Source: Carya illinoinensis (lineage: Eukaryota; Streptophyta; Magnoliopsida; Fagales; Juglandaceae). From it: a stretch of 64,000 nt of DNA. Below the pieces are notes generated by a model. It searched no databases and had not been told where the DNA came from. It saw nothing but the letters and a program-made list of their open reading frames with translations. Below are positions 10,660 through 22,460 of the stretch, in pieces. How positions within the stretch are numbered: position 1 is the first letter of the stretch; every line of letters begins with the position of its first letter. Both the position numbers and the translations under genes were made by a program. The stretch covers positions 4,377,501 through 4,441,500 of the forward strand of contig NC_056757.1 of the NCBI RefSeq assembly GCF_018687715.1, in the 5' to 3' direction.

Positions 10660-13554
10660 ATGGCGATCAATTCAAGAATATTGCTACTTGGCATAGTTTT
10701 TCTTTTCTGTAAGGTATCTTTATCTCATGGGAGGACAAATCCCAGCTTTCGAGTAAAAGCTGTTAATCTGGGAGGTTGGCTGGTTACTGAAGGATGGATT
10801 AAACCTTCTCTCTTTGATGGCATCCCCAACAAGGACTTCTTGGTTTGTATTTTATTTTAAACTTCTGTTTCTTGCAAATCAAATCATTCATGTCACAGCA
10901 GCAGAAGGTCTTGCATGATCCCACCGAGCTGTAAATGTCATTGTTTGCTTTTGTAACCTTTTCAGGATGGAACTGGACTTCAGTTCAAATCGGTTACAAC
11001 TGGGAAATATCTTTGCGCTGAAACTGGAGGAGGAACCATCATAGTTGCAAACAGAAGTGCTGCTTCAGGATGGGAGACATTCAAAGTAAGTTATTTAATT
11101 TGGTTAAAAACCGATCGAGCTAACGTTCTTTGGTTTTGCTGATATATACTGGTGGGTGTTCTTTGTTTGGTGTAGCTATGGAGGATCAACGAGAAAACTT
11201 TCAATTTCAGAGTCTTTAATAAGCAGTTCGTGGGGCTAGACACCAGTGGAAATGGGATAGATGTGGTAGCCGTTGCGAGCACGCCTGGAAAATCGGAGAC
11301 ATTTGAGATTGTTAGAAAACCTCTTAATTCCAGCCATGTGAGAATCAAAGCGCCCAATGGATTCTTCCTGCAGGTAATATTATTTGTATAAATCTAGAGA
11401 GATAAACACACTACGTACAAGGTTTTGTACTTCGCCATTAAATTGGAAGAAATTGTACAGGCAAAGACAGAGACGCTGGTGACTGCAGATTTTGCAGGGA
11501 ATAGCAACTGGGGAGAGAACGATCCCTCAGTCTTTGTGATAACAAACACAGGAGGGTTGCAGGGCGAGTTTCAAATAACCAATGGCTATGGACCAGAGAA
11601 AGCCCCACAAGTCATGAAGGTAAGCACTTGTTTCTTCCGAGCTAATTGGTTCCTTTTTTCCTTCATTTATGTTTAAAAAATAGACCACCTAGAGCCCCAC
11701 AAGTTATGAAACTTAAAGAAATGGTTAAAAATTTACGTCATGCCACACAACAATTCATTTCATTTGTATAATAATAATAATTCAGATCTGTATGTGGACA
11801 TTGAATCTCAGGAGCATTGGAGCACGTACATAGTGGAAGATGACTTCAAGTTCATATCACAAAATGGACTAAACGCAGTTAGAATTCCGGTTGGTTGGTG
11901 GATAGCAAGCGATCCGACTCCTCCACATCCCTATGTCTGTGGTTCCTTGAAAGCTCTAGACAATGCCTTCGCCTGGGCTCAGTACGTACATATAATACTG
12001 TACTTGTTTTGGCAACTTATATCTTTTAGCAGAAACAGTTGAATGGATCATCGACCAAATATTCCACCTTTTTGGACCGTAGAAAGTTAGGTGTATCTTT
12101 AATTGGACGAGAAACTATGAGAAAAAGCTACAAAATCGTGTTTATTTTTTTAAGTATCTGTTTTCCCTCTATCGAATCTCTCGAGTTAAGAGATTGCCAA
12201 GTTCCAACCATTTGAAAAGCTTAGTTCTTGTTGATTATGATCATAGTGTGCACCTAATTATATAGCTTATCAACACATATCTAAAAGGGTGTTGTACTTT
12301 GTCTGCAGGAAATATGGAGTGAACATTATAATTGATCTACATGCAGCACCTGGCTCCCAAAATGGTTGGGAACATAGCTCCACCAGAGATGGCTCTCAGG
12401 AATGGGGAAAAACAGATGAGAATATTCAACAGACAGTTGCTGTCATAGACTACCTAACTGCAAGGTATATAGTTATAAGAGAAATGCTCTTCTTCGTACT
12501 AAATATATTCATTCTTAACCACATCTAATGAAAAGTAGCATTGTTATATTTTTAAGAGAACTGCTACAAACGCAAAGCGATTACACAAAAGTAAACTTAC
12601 AAACTGATGTAATTTTATAAAATCCGTTAGATTTACTTTATAAGAAAACTAAATTTATAATAAAAGTAATTTTATAATCTCACATACCACATCAAACTAA
12701 ATCAGTTTGTGTGTTTATTTTTATATAATCTCTTTACATCTAAAGTATTTTCAGGCCTATTTCTATTATGAAACCATAAAATGCAAAGAGCCAAAGCCTG
12801 TATGCAGGTAGCTTGTATAGTACTTCTTGACTCGTTTGCTTATATACGTACGTGTACTCTCATTTACAAGTATAGGTATGCAAAGAGCCCAAGCCTTTAT
12901 GCAGTTGAACTGATCAATGAGCCTCTGGCACCAGGAGCATCCCTAGAGATGGTAAACAAGTACTACAAGGCTGGTTATGATGCTGTCCGCAAGCACTCCT
13001 CCACGGCTTATGTGGTCATGTCTAATCGGCTAGGGCAAATTGACGCGAGGGAGCTGTTCCCTCTAGCCAGTGGCTTAATGGGCTCGGTCATTGATGTGCA
13101 CTATTACTACCTCTTCTCCACTGTCCAGCAGAACATTGATTACGTCTACATCAACAGGACCCAGGAGCTCACTTATGTCACAACCTCAAATGGTCCACTT
13201 ACTTTTATTGGTATGTCGAAGTGGTGAATGGTCCTAATATTCTTTCATAAAACTCCCTATGACTGCACTAAAACAGGCTCGCAATGTGCGATGTTAAATT
13301 CCATAAAAGAAAGAAATAGCTAATGGTAATACTCTTTGTGAAATGTATTGACAAGAGAAATATTTTTTGCAGGTGAATGGGTAGCTGAGTGGCAAGTTCA
13401 GGGAGCATCAAAAGAGGATTACCAAAGATACGCCAAGGCCCAGCTTGATGTCTTTGAAAGAGCAACATTTGGGTGGGCTTACTGGACTCTTAAAAACGTG
13501 AATAACCATTGGAGTTTGGAGTGGATGATCAAGAATTGTTACATCAATCTTTAG
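10660..13554 (+). CDS. Glucan 1,3-beta-glucosidase-like GH5 protein with fascin-like domain (copy A, 500 aa)
   Basis: Eight exons join in phase: 10660-10842, 10966-11085, 11176-11373, 11461-11619, 11812-11981, 12309-12464, 12876-13210, 13373-13554. All junctions are GT-AG and the total is 1503 nt. The start at 10660 matches the start of copy B; an upstream ATG at 10579 in the same frame lacks that support. A signal peptide (MAINSRILLLGIVFLFCKVS) is followed by the first GH5 strand (AVNLGGWLVTEGW). A fascin-like beta-trefoil insert spans about residues 62-200 (GKYLCAETGGGTIIVANRS), then the barrel resumes (IPVGWW, DLHAAPGSQNG). Catalytic acid/base is E344 in NEP and the nucleophile is E442 in GEW. 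The family hydrolyses beta-glucosides and 1,3-beta-glucans; plant members resemble subfamily GH5_14. Secretion to the wall is inferred. Compared with copy B it lacks six residues after HYYYLFST. Confidence 0.93.
12555..12752. mobile_element. MITE in intron 6 of GH5 copy A
   Basis: The block from ACTGCTACAAACGCAAAG to TTACATCTAAAGTATTTTC has imperfect inverted ends: AAAGCGATTACACAAAAGTA pairs with the reverse complement of the closing part. A related copy lies in a different intron (7) of GH5 copy B at 18026-18206. The boundaries are approximate. Confidence 0.7.
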
Positions 13555-14731
13555 TTTTTACGCCATTTATGGTTATTGGAGCTTCCGTATTTCGATGTTT
13601 TACTCCTTAGGTCAGCTGACTTGGACCTCTATGTGGTCCTATTTGCATATCATATTTGATAATTTGTCTGCAGCGAAATTAGGTAGATTGGCAGCTCATG
13701 ATCCGAGTAAAATGTTTACTAATATTTCCAAAATGAATAAGAAGGACTAAGGACTTTGAAGCTCCTAATGATAGTGAATGATTGCATATTGATGAGAGGA
13801 GCTGCTTTCACTGATTGGACATGATGTTGTCCTCACCTCACCTACCATTTATACCACAAATGATATTTATTCAATAAATTATCAAGTCGATATAAAAAAT
13901 TATTAAATGGTCTTGAAATACAAATAATGTCACAATATGTCAAATATAAGTACTTGACATCTTAAAATAAGACGAGAGTACGGTGTATTGTATTCGAAAA
14001 GTAAACTTCCATAATTACCCTTTGAATTTTAACTTGATTTGTTTAGTAATAATTGATGTCTTCCACCGACATGGGCTTGGGAAGGAAACTTGCAATATTC
14101 AATTACACTACTCTGTTTTATTCTCTATTGTTCCTCGATCGCTTTGTACTTAAATATACAACGATTTAAGACGTCTTTATTAAATTATCAATTGCTCAAA
14201 AAACTTGGATCGATAAGTAACTTTAATGAATTTATATTTTATCATTCCTTATATTAGAAAACCAAAACCCTTTAACCGATCGAATTAAATTCTCTTATTT
14301 TTGCAACAAAATCTCATCACAATATCATTCACTACTTCTAGATTTTCACAAAGTACATTTTAGAGAATAGAAGTCAAATATATTATAATTTTAGTTAACT
14401 ATAGAGTTAGAAGAGAGATAAACCATACAAACTTATTTATTAGTCATATACCTGCACCCAAACTCAAATGGGCGGATTTAGCAGGTCGCCAGGTCGGGTT
14501 GCTGGTTCCGCCGTTATCATGTTCAAATATTTTGAAAAAATAGATGACAATTTTAAAAACCAATAATATTTGGTCAAAAAGCAAGAGAATCAGCAGTCAT
14601 TATTAATAATGACTATGGACTACATCAAACAAGGATTTACACAGCCATGAAATGAAGGAAGTAAAAGGCTCAATATATAAATTAAGTTTGATTGGCAAGA
14701 AGGCATTGGCTGCACATCAAACCAAAAGGGG

Positions 14732-14880
14732 TCAACTTGAGTTATTTAAAGTAATGTCTCTGTGCTGATCTGCCAACTTGAGATATTTTAGCGCCATTAA
14801 TGTATAATCTGACAACTCAGTATTATTTGACTCAGATCCACCTGTATCATGTTGCCAATCATGCATTAAGAGAAATGTTT
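14732..14880 (-). pseudogene. Possible coding fragment of unknown origin
   Basis: On the reverse strand a frame reads HDWQHDTGGSESNNTELSDY, continues TLMALKYLKLADQHRDI and stops at 14732. The composition looks like a real protein tail rather than AT-rich noise. I do not recognise the family, and there is no start or upstream exon that I can support. It lies in the spacer that is unique to the region between the duplicated genes. Confidence 0.25.
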
Positions 14881-14937
14881 GCATTAAGAGATTATTACAA
14901 AAGCAAACAATGAAGCAATAGTCTTTGGTGCAGCCAT

Positions 14938-14967
14938 AAAAACGTTTGCAGTAATACAAACGTTTTT
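14938..14967. repeat. Perfect 11-bp stem hairpin
   Basis: AAAAACGTTTG (14938-14948) pairs with CAAACGTTTTT (14957-14967) around an 8-nt loop. It lies in the unique spacer between the GH5 genes. No function is apparent. Confidence 0.7.
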
Positions 14968-15134
14968 GCATTGCAAACAACGTCATTATGCAACATATAA
15001 AGAAACGTTACAAAATTTCGTTCTTAAAAAGGATCAACAATATCCACAAAGACTATTCAATCCCAAAAGGATCAAAATTTCAACTTTCTGGATTTTGACT
15101 CTGCTGTGTATTCAATTTCATCCTTGTTAAACCT

Positions 15135-15140
15135 TATAAA
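15135..15140 (+). promoter_or_regulatory. TATA box of second GH5 gene
   Basis: TATAAA, in the context CCTTATAAATATG, lies 45 bp upstream of the ATG at 15180. That leaves a very short 5' leader if transcription starts about 30 bp downstream. Confidence 0.55.
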
Positions 15141-15179
15141 TATGATATACTCGATCATAGGGGATAACAACATATACAA

Positions 15180-18100
15180 ATGGAGATCAATTCAAGAATA
15201 TTGCTACTAGGCTTACTTTTTCTTTTCTGTATGGTATCTTTTTCTCATGGCAAGAGGGTAAAACCAAGGTTTCGACTGAAAGCTGTTAACCTGGGAGGTT
15301 GGTTGCTTACAGAAGGATATATTACACCTTCTCTCTTTGATGGCATCCCCAACAAAGATCTTTTGGTTTGTACATGCATCTTTTAGTTTTTACTTATCTT
15401 TAGTTTAAGTTTCTTTGGCAAACCAAACTCTGTGATATCAACAGTGCATGAGACCGTGCCTCATGACCATCTTCTAAATATAACTATTGATCGATATTGC
15501 TTCATTGTTTGCGTTTGTAACTTCATTAGGATGGAGCTCAGCCTCTGTTCAAATCGGTTGCAACTGGGAAATATCTTTGCGCTGAAACAGGAGGAGGAAC
15601 CAATATAGTTGCAAACAGAACTGTTGGTTCTGCGTGGGAGACATTCACTGTGAGTTGCTTGGTTAAAAATGGTTATGATTTGAAAGTTCCAAGCTTGAAA
15701 AAATTGTCATTCTTTGATTTCGATCGCTGACACATACAAGCTGTGTTCTTTGTTTGGTATAGCTATGGAGGATCAATGAGAAAACTTTCAATTTCAGAGT
15801 CTATAATAGGCAGTTCGTGGGGCTGGACATGACCAATGGGAATGGGGTAGATGTGGTAGCCATTGCGGACGCGCCTGGAAAATCAGAGACATTTGAGATT
15901 GTTAGAAAACCAGGTAATTCCAGCCTTGTGAGAATCAAAGCGCCCAATGGATTCTTCCTTCAGGTAATATTGCTTTCTGATCTTATGACATGACCAATAA
16001 TATTATCTATATAAATATTTAATGTTGTTTCTGTCTTGATCCATATTACCTGCTTAAATTTGGTGAAATGGTACAGGTGAAAGCAAAAGGGGTGGTGACT
16101 GCAGATTTTGCAGGGAAAAGCAAATGGAAAAAGAACGATCCCTCAGTCTTTGAGATATCAAACACAGGAGGGTTGCTAGGAGAGTTTCAAGTAACTAATG
16201 GCCATGGACCAGAGAGAGCCCCACAAATTATGAGGGTAAACATCTGTTTCTTCTTAAGTGGTTCATTTTATGTAATTTTCTCTCTTCAATTTAAGACATT
16301 CAAATTCAGATAAAAACTTGAAAATTTTGATCTAGTAAGCCTGGGATCAGTGGGATGGGCCATATCATCCCATCCCAAGCTTACCTGCATTCATCAGTGC
16401 ATTCTTTTGATCACTACTCTCACCCTTTGAAATCGCGGAGATTCCCATTAACTTTAAGCTATATATCAGCTGTCTACAGCAACGAATGCTGAGTGAATAA
16501 ATATTTATAATATTTAATTCAAAAGCAATAATTAAAATCTAACTACCTAAAAAATATGACAATATTCTTAATCATTTTTATTAATATCACGTATACAATA
16601 ATTAATTCAGATTAATTTGTATCATCATGTACTGGACATTCACGAATCTCATGCATGCAGGAGCATTGGAACACATTCATAGTGGAAGATGACTTCAAGT
16701 TTATAGCAGAAAACGGGCTAAACGGTGTTAGAATTCCAGTTGGTTGGTGGATAGCAAGCGATCCGACTCCTCCATATCCCTACGTTGGGGGTTCCTTGGA
16801 AGCTCTAGACAACGCCTTCTCCTGGGCTGAGTACGTATACTTTATTGCATGCATTCCTACATACCTAATGTACATGTTTAATTTGATAACATGTATTTGA
16901 TCTTTTTATGATCATAGCCAGATTAATAGGGTTTAAAAACTCACAAACTTGCATGCATGCAAGCTCGAGGCAGCTTACATATGGAACAAGATTATATAAT
17001 ATTATCCCAATTTTATGTATTTAATACTACGCTAGCTATTGCATCAAATTATATATATGCATGGTTTATGATGATCATTAAGTATCTCATGATCAATGGG
17101 TGTTTTATTTAATTATCTGCAGGAAATATGGAATAAAGATTGTTATTAGCCTACATTCAGTACCTGGTTCCCAAAATGGTTGGGCGCATAGCTCTACTAG
17201 AGATGGCACTCAGGCTTGGGGAAAAACAGATGACACTATTCAACAATCGGTCGATGTCATAGACTTCTTAACTGCCAGGTACAACATATACATTTACAAG
17301 CATTTTTTATCCGATCTTTATTCATGATCATCTTCAATTACGTACGCATGTTGAATTATTCATGATTCTGAATAGATGTAACGTTACTAAGATTCCTTGG
17401 ACCAGATACCATATATATATATATATAAGACCTGGTATCTAAATGAGAGAATCAGGTTCAAACCCCCCACTCCTGTATAAAACAAAGAATAGATGTGACG
17501 TTAGTCTATAACATGATCATCATATATAATAAACCAGTCATTATTTGTGTAAATAGATCTCATCATGTAGTAGTGGAGTTGATCATCGTATTTGTGTATT
17601 AATTATGTTTACTCTCTGATCATGATTTGCAAGTAAAGGTATGCAAAGAGCCCAAGCTTTTACGCAATGGAACTGTTGAATGAGCCAAAAGCACCAGAAG
17701 CAACCCTAGAGATGGTAAACAAGTTCTACAAGCTTGGTTATGATGCCGTACGCAAGCATTCCTCAACGGTTTATGTGCTTCTGAATAATCGGCTTGGGAA
17801 AGTTGACGACAGGGAGCTCTTCCCTCTGGCTAGAGGCTTAAAGGGCATTGTCATAGATTTGCACTATTACAGCCTCTTCAACACTAGATATTACAACTTG
17901 ACTGCCCAACAGAACATTGATTATCTCTACCGCAATAGATCCCGGGAAATCGCTTATGCCACAACCTCAAATGGTCCCCCTGTTTTTATTGGTATGTCCA
18001 AATTAACCACAAATATCATATATATGAGGACTGCTACAACCACAAAGGGATTACATAAAAGTAATCATACAAACTTACGTGATTTGATGTGATCCGTCAG

Positions 18101-18460
18101 ATCTATTTTACAATAAAAGTAACTTTATAGTCTAACAGACCACATCAAACTATATCAGTTTGTGGGATTACTTTTATATAATAACTTTATGGCTAAAGTA
18201 TTTCTTTAAAAGTAATAGGCACGCGAAGTGAAATGTATTACAACTAACCTAGCCAGATAATGTGGTTTTTTGCAGGTGAATGGGGAGCTGAGTGGCTAGT
18301 TGACGGAGCATCACAAGAGGATTACAAAAGATTCGTCAATGCCCTGCTTGATATCTATAACAGAGCAACATTTGGGTGGGCTTTCTGGACTCTTAAAGCC
18401 AATTTCAACCATTGGAGTATGGAGTGGATGATCAAGAATGGTTATATCAAGCTTAATTAG
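15180..18460 (+). CDS. Glucan 1,3-beta-glucosidase-like GH5 protein with fascin-like domain (copy B, 509 aa)
   Basis: Eight exons join in phase: 15180-15365, 15530-15649, 15763-15963, 16077-16235, 16661-16830, 17123-17278, 17639-17991, 18276-18460. All junctions are GT-AG and the total is 1530 nt. The protein has a signal peptide (MEINSRILLLGLLFLFCMVS), AVNLGGWLLTEG, a fascin-like insert at about residues 63-202 (GKYLCAETGGGTNIVANRT), then IPVGWW. Catalytic glutamates are E346 (NEP) and E450 (GEW). The motif DLHAAPGSQNG of copy A reads SLHSVPGSQNG here, so a normally conserved Asp is Ser288; the His is kept. The loop after HYYSLFNT carries RYYNLT, absent in copy A. Intron 6 holds a SINE and intron 7 a MITE. 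No frameshift or stop is present. Substrate specificity may have diverged from copy A; that is inference. Confidence 0.92.
17387..17486 (+). mobile_element. tRNA-derived SINE in intron 6 of GH5 copy B
   Basis: The insert is flanked by GAATAGATGTAACGTTA (17370-17386) and GAATAGATGTGACGTTA (17487-17503), 16 of 17 identical. It contains a perfect RNA polymerase III B box, GGTTCAAACCC, at 17455-17465 and a candidate A box about 30 bp upstream (TAAGACCTGGTA). It ends in an A-rich tail (TATAAAACAAA). A TA tract interrupts the 5' part. Copy A has no counterpart. Confidence 0.75.
18026..18206. mobile_element. MITE in intron 7 of GH5 copy B
   Basis: The block from GACTGCTACAACCACAAAG to TTTATGGCTAAAGTATTTC has imperfect inverted ends: AAAGGGATTACATAAAAGTA pairs with the reverse complement of TACTTTTATATAATAACTTT. 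It is of the same family as the element in intron 6 of copy A. Confidence 0.7.
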
Positions 18461-21400
18461 TACTTTACACCACTACTTAGGCTACTTATTGGAGCTTCGA
18501 TCCTTAATAATTAAATTGATGTCTTAACTCCTTAATTAGGTCAGATCATGATCATGCAGACCAATTTATTTATGATATTTGACATGATTTTGTGATCTAC
18601 ATGTAGTACCATATATAGTGCATGCATGATGGCTAAAAGTATAAATAGCATAAATATAGATTATTAAATACTGGTGGATCAGTACGATGGTCTGGTATGT
18701 ATTCTAGTCATATCACAGCATATGTCATGTAATTAAAAATATAGAGTAGTACTTGAGTTGACATGCATCTTTTGATAAGATTAAAATAAAATATTTCTAT
18801 ATTTTGAAAGTATCTAATAATTACTCACCAATAAAATCCACTAAATTTCAAAAGAAAATAAAAATAAAAACATGGTGGAGTCCACATAGAATTGGAACTG
18901 GTCATATAGTACCCTTTATGAGGACATTGATCATAAAGTCTTGCATGAATGCCATGCCCATGTTGGTTGGAAACATCAATTATTTCAATAGAAATTACAT
19001 TAAAATCCAACTTTTCATTTTCTCAATCATCATTGACATAATTCTATAGGACTTGCAATATTCAATCACTCTACTGTATTTTATTCTCTATTGTTTCCCA
19101 CTTTGAGTTAAGCTACAACGTCCATTTAAGACTTCCTTATAAAATTATCAATTGTTCAAAAAATCTAAATCTATATATATATATGAATTTAATAACTTAA
19201 TATATATATATATTATCATTTCTCGCATTAGAATACCAAAAACCCTTTAACCGAATTATATATTGTTATTGTTGCCACAAAATCATTTACCCAAATACAC
19301 AATCAATTAGAAGACTTTCGCAAACAACATTTAGTAGAATATAAGTCAAATCTATTAGAATTTCAGCTCAAACTCTAAATATTCAAATAAAAGAAAAAAA
19401 GACACATAAATTGGATCGTACAATATTTATTACTACTTCCTGTACAAATCTCTCATACATTAATATTAAATCCTCAATAAATACGTGGAATGCATTTTAT
19501 ATGCATATCTCTCTTTCTGTATTTTCTAAACTTCGAAAAATACTATGGTAAAAAAAAATCCTTGTAATTTGGATTATGGTAAAAAGAAATACTAGCCTAT
19601 GCTAAATTGTATTATGTAATGATAGTATTTAACAAAAAAAAAAATGGCATTAAACTAAGAGAGCTGCCGTTTAAGTCTAAGAGGTGACAATTTGCAAGGG
19701 ACCACGACCAGCTTTAACGTCCCATATTAATAATAAAGAAAGGAAAAGTAGAAATTATATAACTTTCCAAGGTTCCTATACAAACCATTGAATTAAGACA
19801 AATACTAGAAACATAAATGAATCTCATAAAAAGAATCACACACACTGATATGGTATACTGCTACGTCTCCTCCATCTTCTTTTTTTCTCCCCCTCTCCAC
19901 GTGCCTCTCCCCTCCCCTCCTCGCCCTTTCCTTCTCTTTCTCCCCCTTCCCCATGCTCACCATGGTAATTGGGGACCATCTCAGGTTGGGCAAAAGTTTA
20001 TGGCGATCCAAGTGACATTGCTAGCAGGGACATGGATAATTTTATTTAAAGACTGCAATACAGATATAGATAATTTTATATTTAAAATTTTTTAAAATTA
20101 CTAAAATATATATCCTAAAATAATATTTTTTTCTCTTTTAATAAAAGACATGCACATACAATTCACACTTAAAGACTACAAATAAAATTTCTCATATTCT
20201 ATTAAAATTACTATTTACCAGCACTGTTCTTGTTAGATTTTGCCCGTGGATTTATATTTTTGAAAAATATATATATATATAAATTAACAAAATCATTTTC
20301 TTTCTTTGTTTTGATCAAGAAATATAAGGATGGCTCCAAATCATTTATTGGGTTATATTCATTTTTGGCAATATATACTTATAATTCTTTTAATTAAATC
20401 TCATTTTTTACATTAACTAATCGTGAATGGAGTTGTATTACTTTATTTTTTATTTGAGTTTTTACCTAACTATCCTCATTTTCAAACAAAGTTTTAAGTT
20501 TATCTATTATTATTATTTCCTTTACATGCATTGTATTTAAACATAAGCTTCCCTTGTCCTTTTGTATTCTTTGATTTTTATTCATTCAATACGTCATCAA
20601 ACAAACAACAAAATTAACTGAATTTCATAAAAATAAATTTATAAATTAATGTAATTTAATGTGACATGTCAGATAATACAATTATTTTTATTATAAAATA
20701 GATATAAGATATCCTATAAAGTCAAATTATTTTTTAAATTTGCTTTTATAAATTTTTTTTTTTTTTTGTATTTATAACAATACCCACAAATAAAAATTGT
20801 ATTTATAAGTCGGTTCGGAAGACATACATTAATTCACATGACTGACACGGCATGACTTGGAAGTTAGGTTAAATTAATAATAATTTTAATCTTATTAATT
20901 AAATATTTCAACTTCGATGATGTAAATTGGATATTTTATGGTCCTATTTAAAATTTAGACTAAATTAAAATTAAATCAGTTTAGTTTAATTTTAAATTAA
21001 ATATAATATTTAAATATTAAATTTTCATATTATTAAATTCATTCTAATTTAAAACTTATTTAAAGATAAGACCTGTAACCTTCTTAAACCTTTCATAGCT
21101 CAAATCATCGTCATCCAAACGGGCTATAGCTCGTAGGATCCATGAATGGTTAGGGAGATTTCAGACTGTTTATTGCATGACGTGGCGACATTTGGGTGGC
21201 CAATAACTCTCACTTCCGAGGTGATTGGTCTTTGGAGACTCCAGTATCCTTGTAAGTTGTATCCTTTCACCTGGGAATAATAAATTATTTTTTTTTTCTT
21301 ACCGAAAAGAAAAGACAAATAAAAGGGTAATAAAAAATACTGTTATATATATAAAAATATTATATAAAATAGTTATTTTTATATAATTTTTTTATATATA

Positions 21401-21483
21401 AAATATTTTCTTAAAAAAATAATCAAATAAAATAAAATAAACCAGAAGGAAGGCGTGGGCTGATTTTTCAACCTCAGCGGAAT
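18461..21483. other. Intergenic region between GH5 copy B and the FLZ gene
   Basis: To about 19395 this is the duplicated 3' flank. After that it is AT-rich with a pyrimidine-rich stretch (about 19857-19955) and MITE-like fragments at about 20640-20790 (similar to the intronic MITEs) and 20930-21070 (similar to 1990-2060). No gene is supported. Confidence 0.5.
20640..20790. mobile_element. Degenerate MITE fragment
   Basis: TAATGTGACATGTCAGATAA and the following ATTATAAAATAGATATAAG resemble the central part of the MITEs in the GH5 introns. The ends are not resolved. Confidence 0.35.
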
Positions 21484-21490
21484 TATAAAT
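21484..21490 (+). promoter_or_regulatory. TATA box of the FLZ gene
   Basis: TATAAAT lies about 145 bp upstream of the ATG. It precedes a pyrimidine-rich leader (TCTTCCTTTATCTCTCCC), as is usual for plant 5' untranslated regions. Confidence 0.5.
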
Positions 21491-21629
21491 CGACGGCCCC
21501 TATTCAGTCCTACTCTTCTGGCTCTTCCTTTATCTCTCCCAACCTCCATTTTAGCGCTTCCACCCTCTCTAGCTCGTTCGTTTCAGGCTTTTCACTCTTG
21601 CACCTTTTTAGATTTCAGTAGCAGAAGAG

Positions 21630-22460
21630 ATGATGTTGCTGGGAAAGAGGCAACGCCACCCGATGCAAAGGACGACGAGCATGACGGAGATTACCTTCGA
21701 TCTAAACACCGGTTCCATCGACGGTGCTTCTGCTTCTCCGCCTTCAACCGATCCTCACAACCCTTCAAACTTCCAGAGACAGCCAGGTGGCGGGCCAGAT
21801 CATGATCAGCGGTTGCTGGCCATGCTCTCTCCTAGAAACCTCAGGCGGAGTTCGGCCGATTTTGTAGAGGCCACCTCTGCTCACTTCTTAAGGTCTTGCT
21901 CCCTCTGCAAGCGCCGGTTGGTCCCTGGTCGTGACATCTACATGTATAGGTATTATTCTCCCTTCCCCCTGGGTCTTCTGGCTTCTTAGTATCTATATAG
22001 TTAGTTCAGTACTTTTTCATTTTCCTTGATCCTCTTATGTTTGTTACTGATCGAGTTTTTTAATTAATTTAAAACTCAACCCTTACATGGGTATTAAGAT
22101 CTGTTTGGCAACGTTTTGAATCCAGATATCTCTATGATTTTGCGTGATTTCTCAGAATCTCTCAAGTTGGAGTTAAGGTTTTTATGTTTCGGCCTGATTA
22201 TACATATGCCATGCCAAATATTCAGTATCCGCAACGATAAAAGCTTCAAACTTTTGAACTTAGTCATGACATATATATGTAAATAAATTTGCAGGGGTGA
22301 CAATGCTTTCTGCAGTCTAGAGTGCCGGCAGCAACAGATGAATCAGGACGAAAGATCGAAAAAATGCTCATTGGCTTCCAAGAAGCTGGAAACTGCAGGG
22401 TCGTCCGCCAGCGCCAGCGCCCACGTCTCCCCTGAAGGGGAGACCGTCGCCGCCTCGTAA
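21630..22460 (+). CDS. FCS-like zinc finger (FLZ) protein, 161 aa
   Basis: Two exons, 21630-21949 and 22295-22460, join in phase (486 nt) across a GT-AG intron that splits the Arg codon before GDNAF. The N terminus [20 protein letters not shown] is the conserved start of the family. The FLZ domain lies at about residues 86-124: C90 and C93 (CSLC), then [18 protein letters not shown] with C113 and C117, giving C-X2-C-X19-C-X3-C. FLZ proteins are plant-specific adaptors that bind SnRK1 kinase subunits in energy and stress signalling, usually in nucleus and cytoplasm. The middle is Pro/Ser-rich and the tail ([16 protein letters not shown]) is low complexity. A second ATG at 21633 could serve as start. 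The gene appears intact and single. Confidence 0.93.

Larger units (their letters stand above)
10520..14420 (+). repeat. Tandem duplication unit, copy A
   Basis: The stretch from just upstream of the first GH5 gene (CAATATCCACAA near 10530) to about 14420 is alignable by eye with about 15030-19395. The shared 3' flank includes ACTTGCAATATTCAAT at 14088 and 19050, and ACCCTTTAACCGA at 14268 and 19242. Introns have diverged more than exons. The end points are approximate. Confidence 0.75.
13555..15024. other. Intergenic region between the two GH5 genes
   Basis: Up to about 14420 this is the 3' flank, shared with copy B. From about 14420 to 15025 it is a spacer absent from the other copy. It contains a reverse-strand open frame (14732-14986) whose C-terminal half looks protein-like, and a perfect hairpin at 14938-14967. 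No complete gene is seen. Confidence 0.5.
15030..19395 (+). repeat. Tandem duplication unit, copy B
   Basis: Copy of the unit at 10520-14420. The promoter segment (CAATATCCACAA near 15037, TCTGGATTTTGACTCTGC near 15087), all eight exons and the 3' flank correspond. The end points are estimates from reading, not from alignment. Confidence 0.75.

Noticed and set aside
17387..17486. Possible tRNA gene
   Set aside because: The B box is perfect, but no cloverleaf or anticodon arm can be formed and target duplications flank the unit, so a SINE is the better call.
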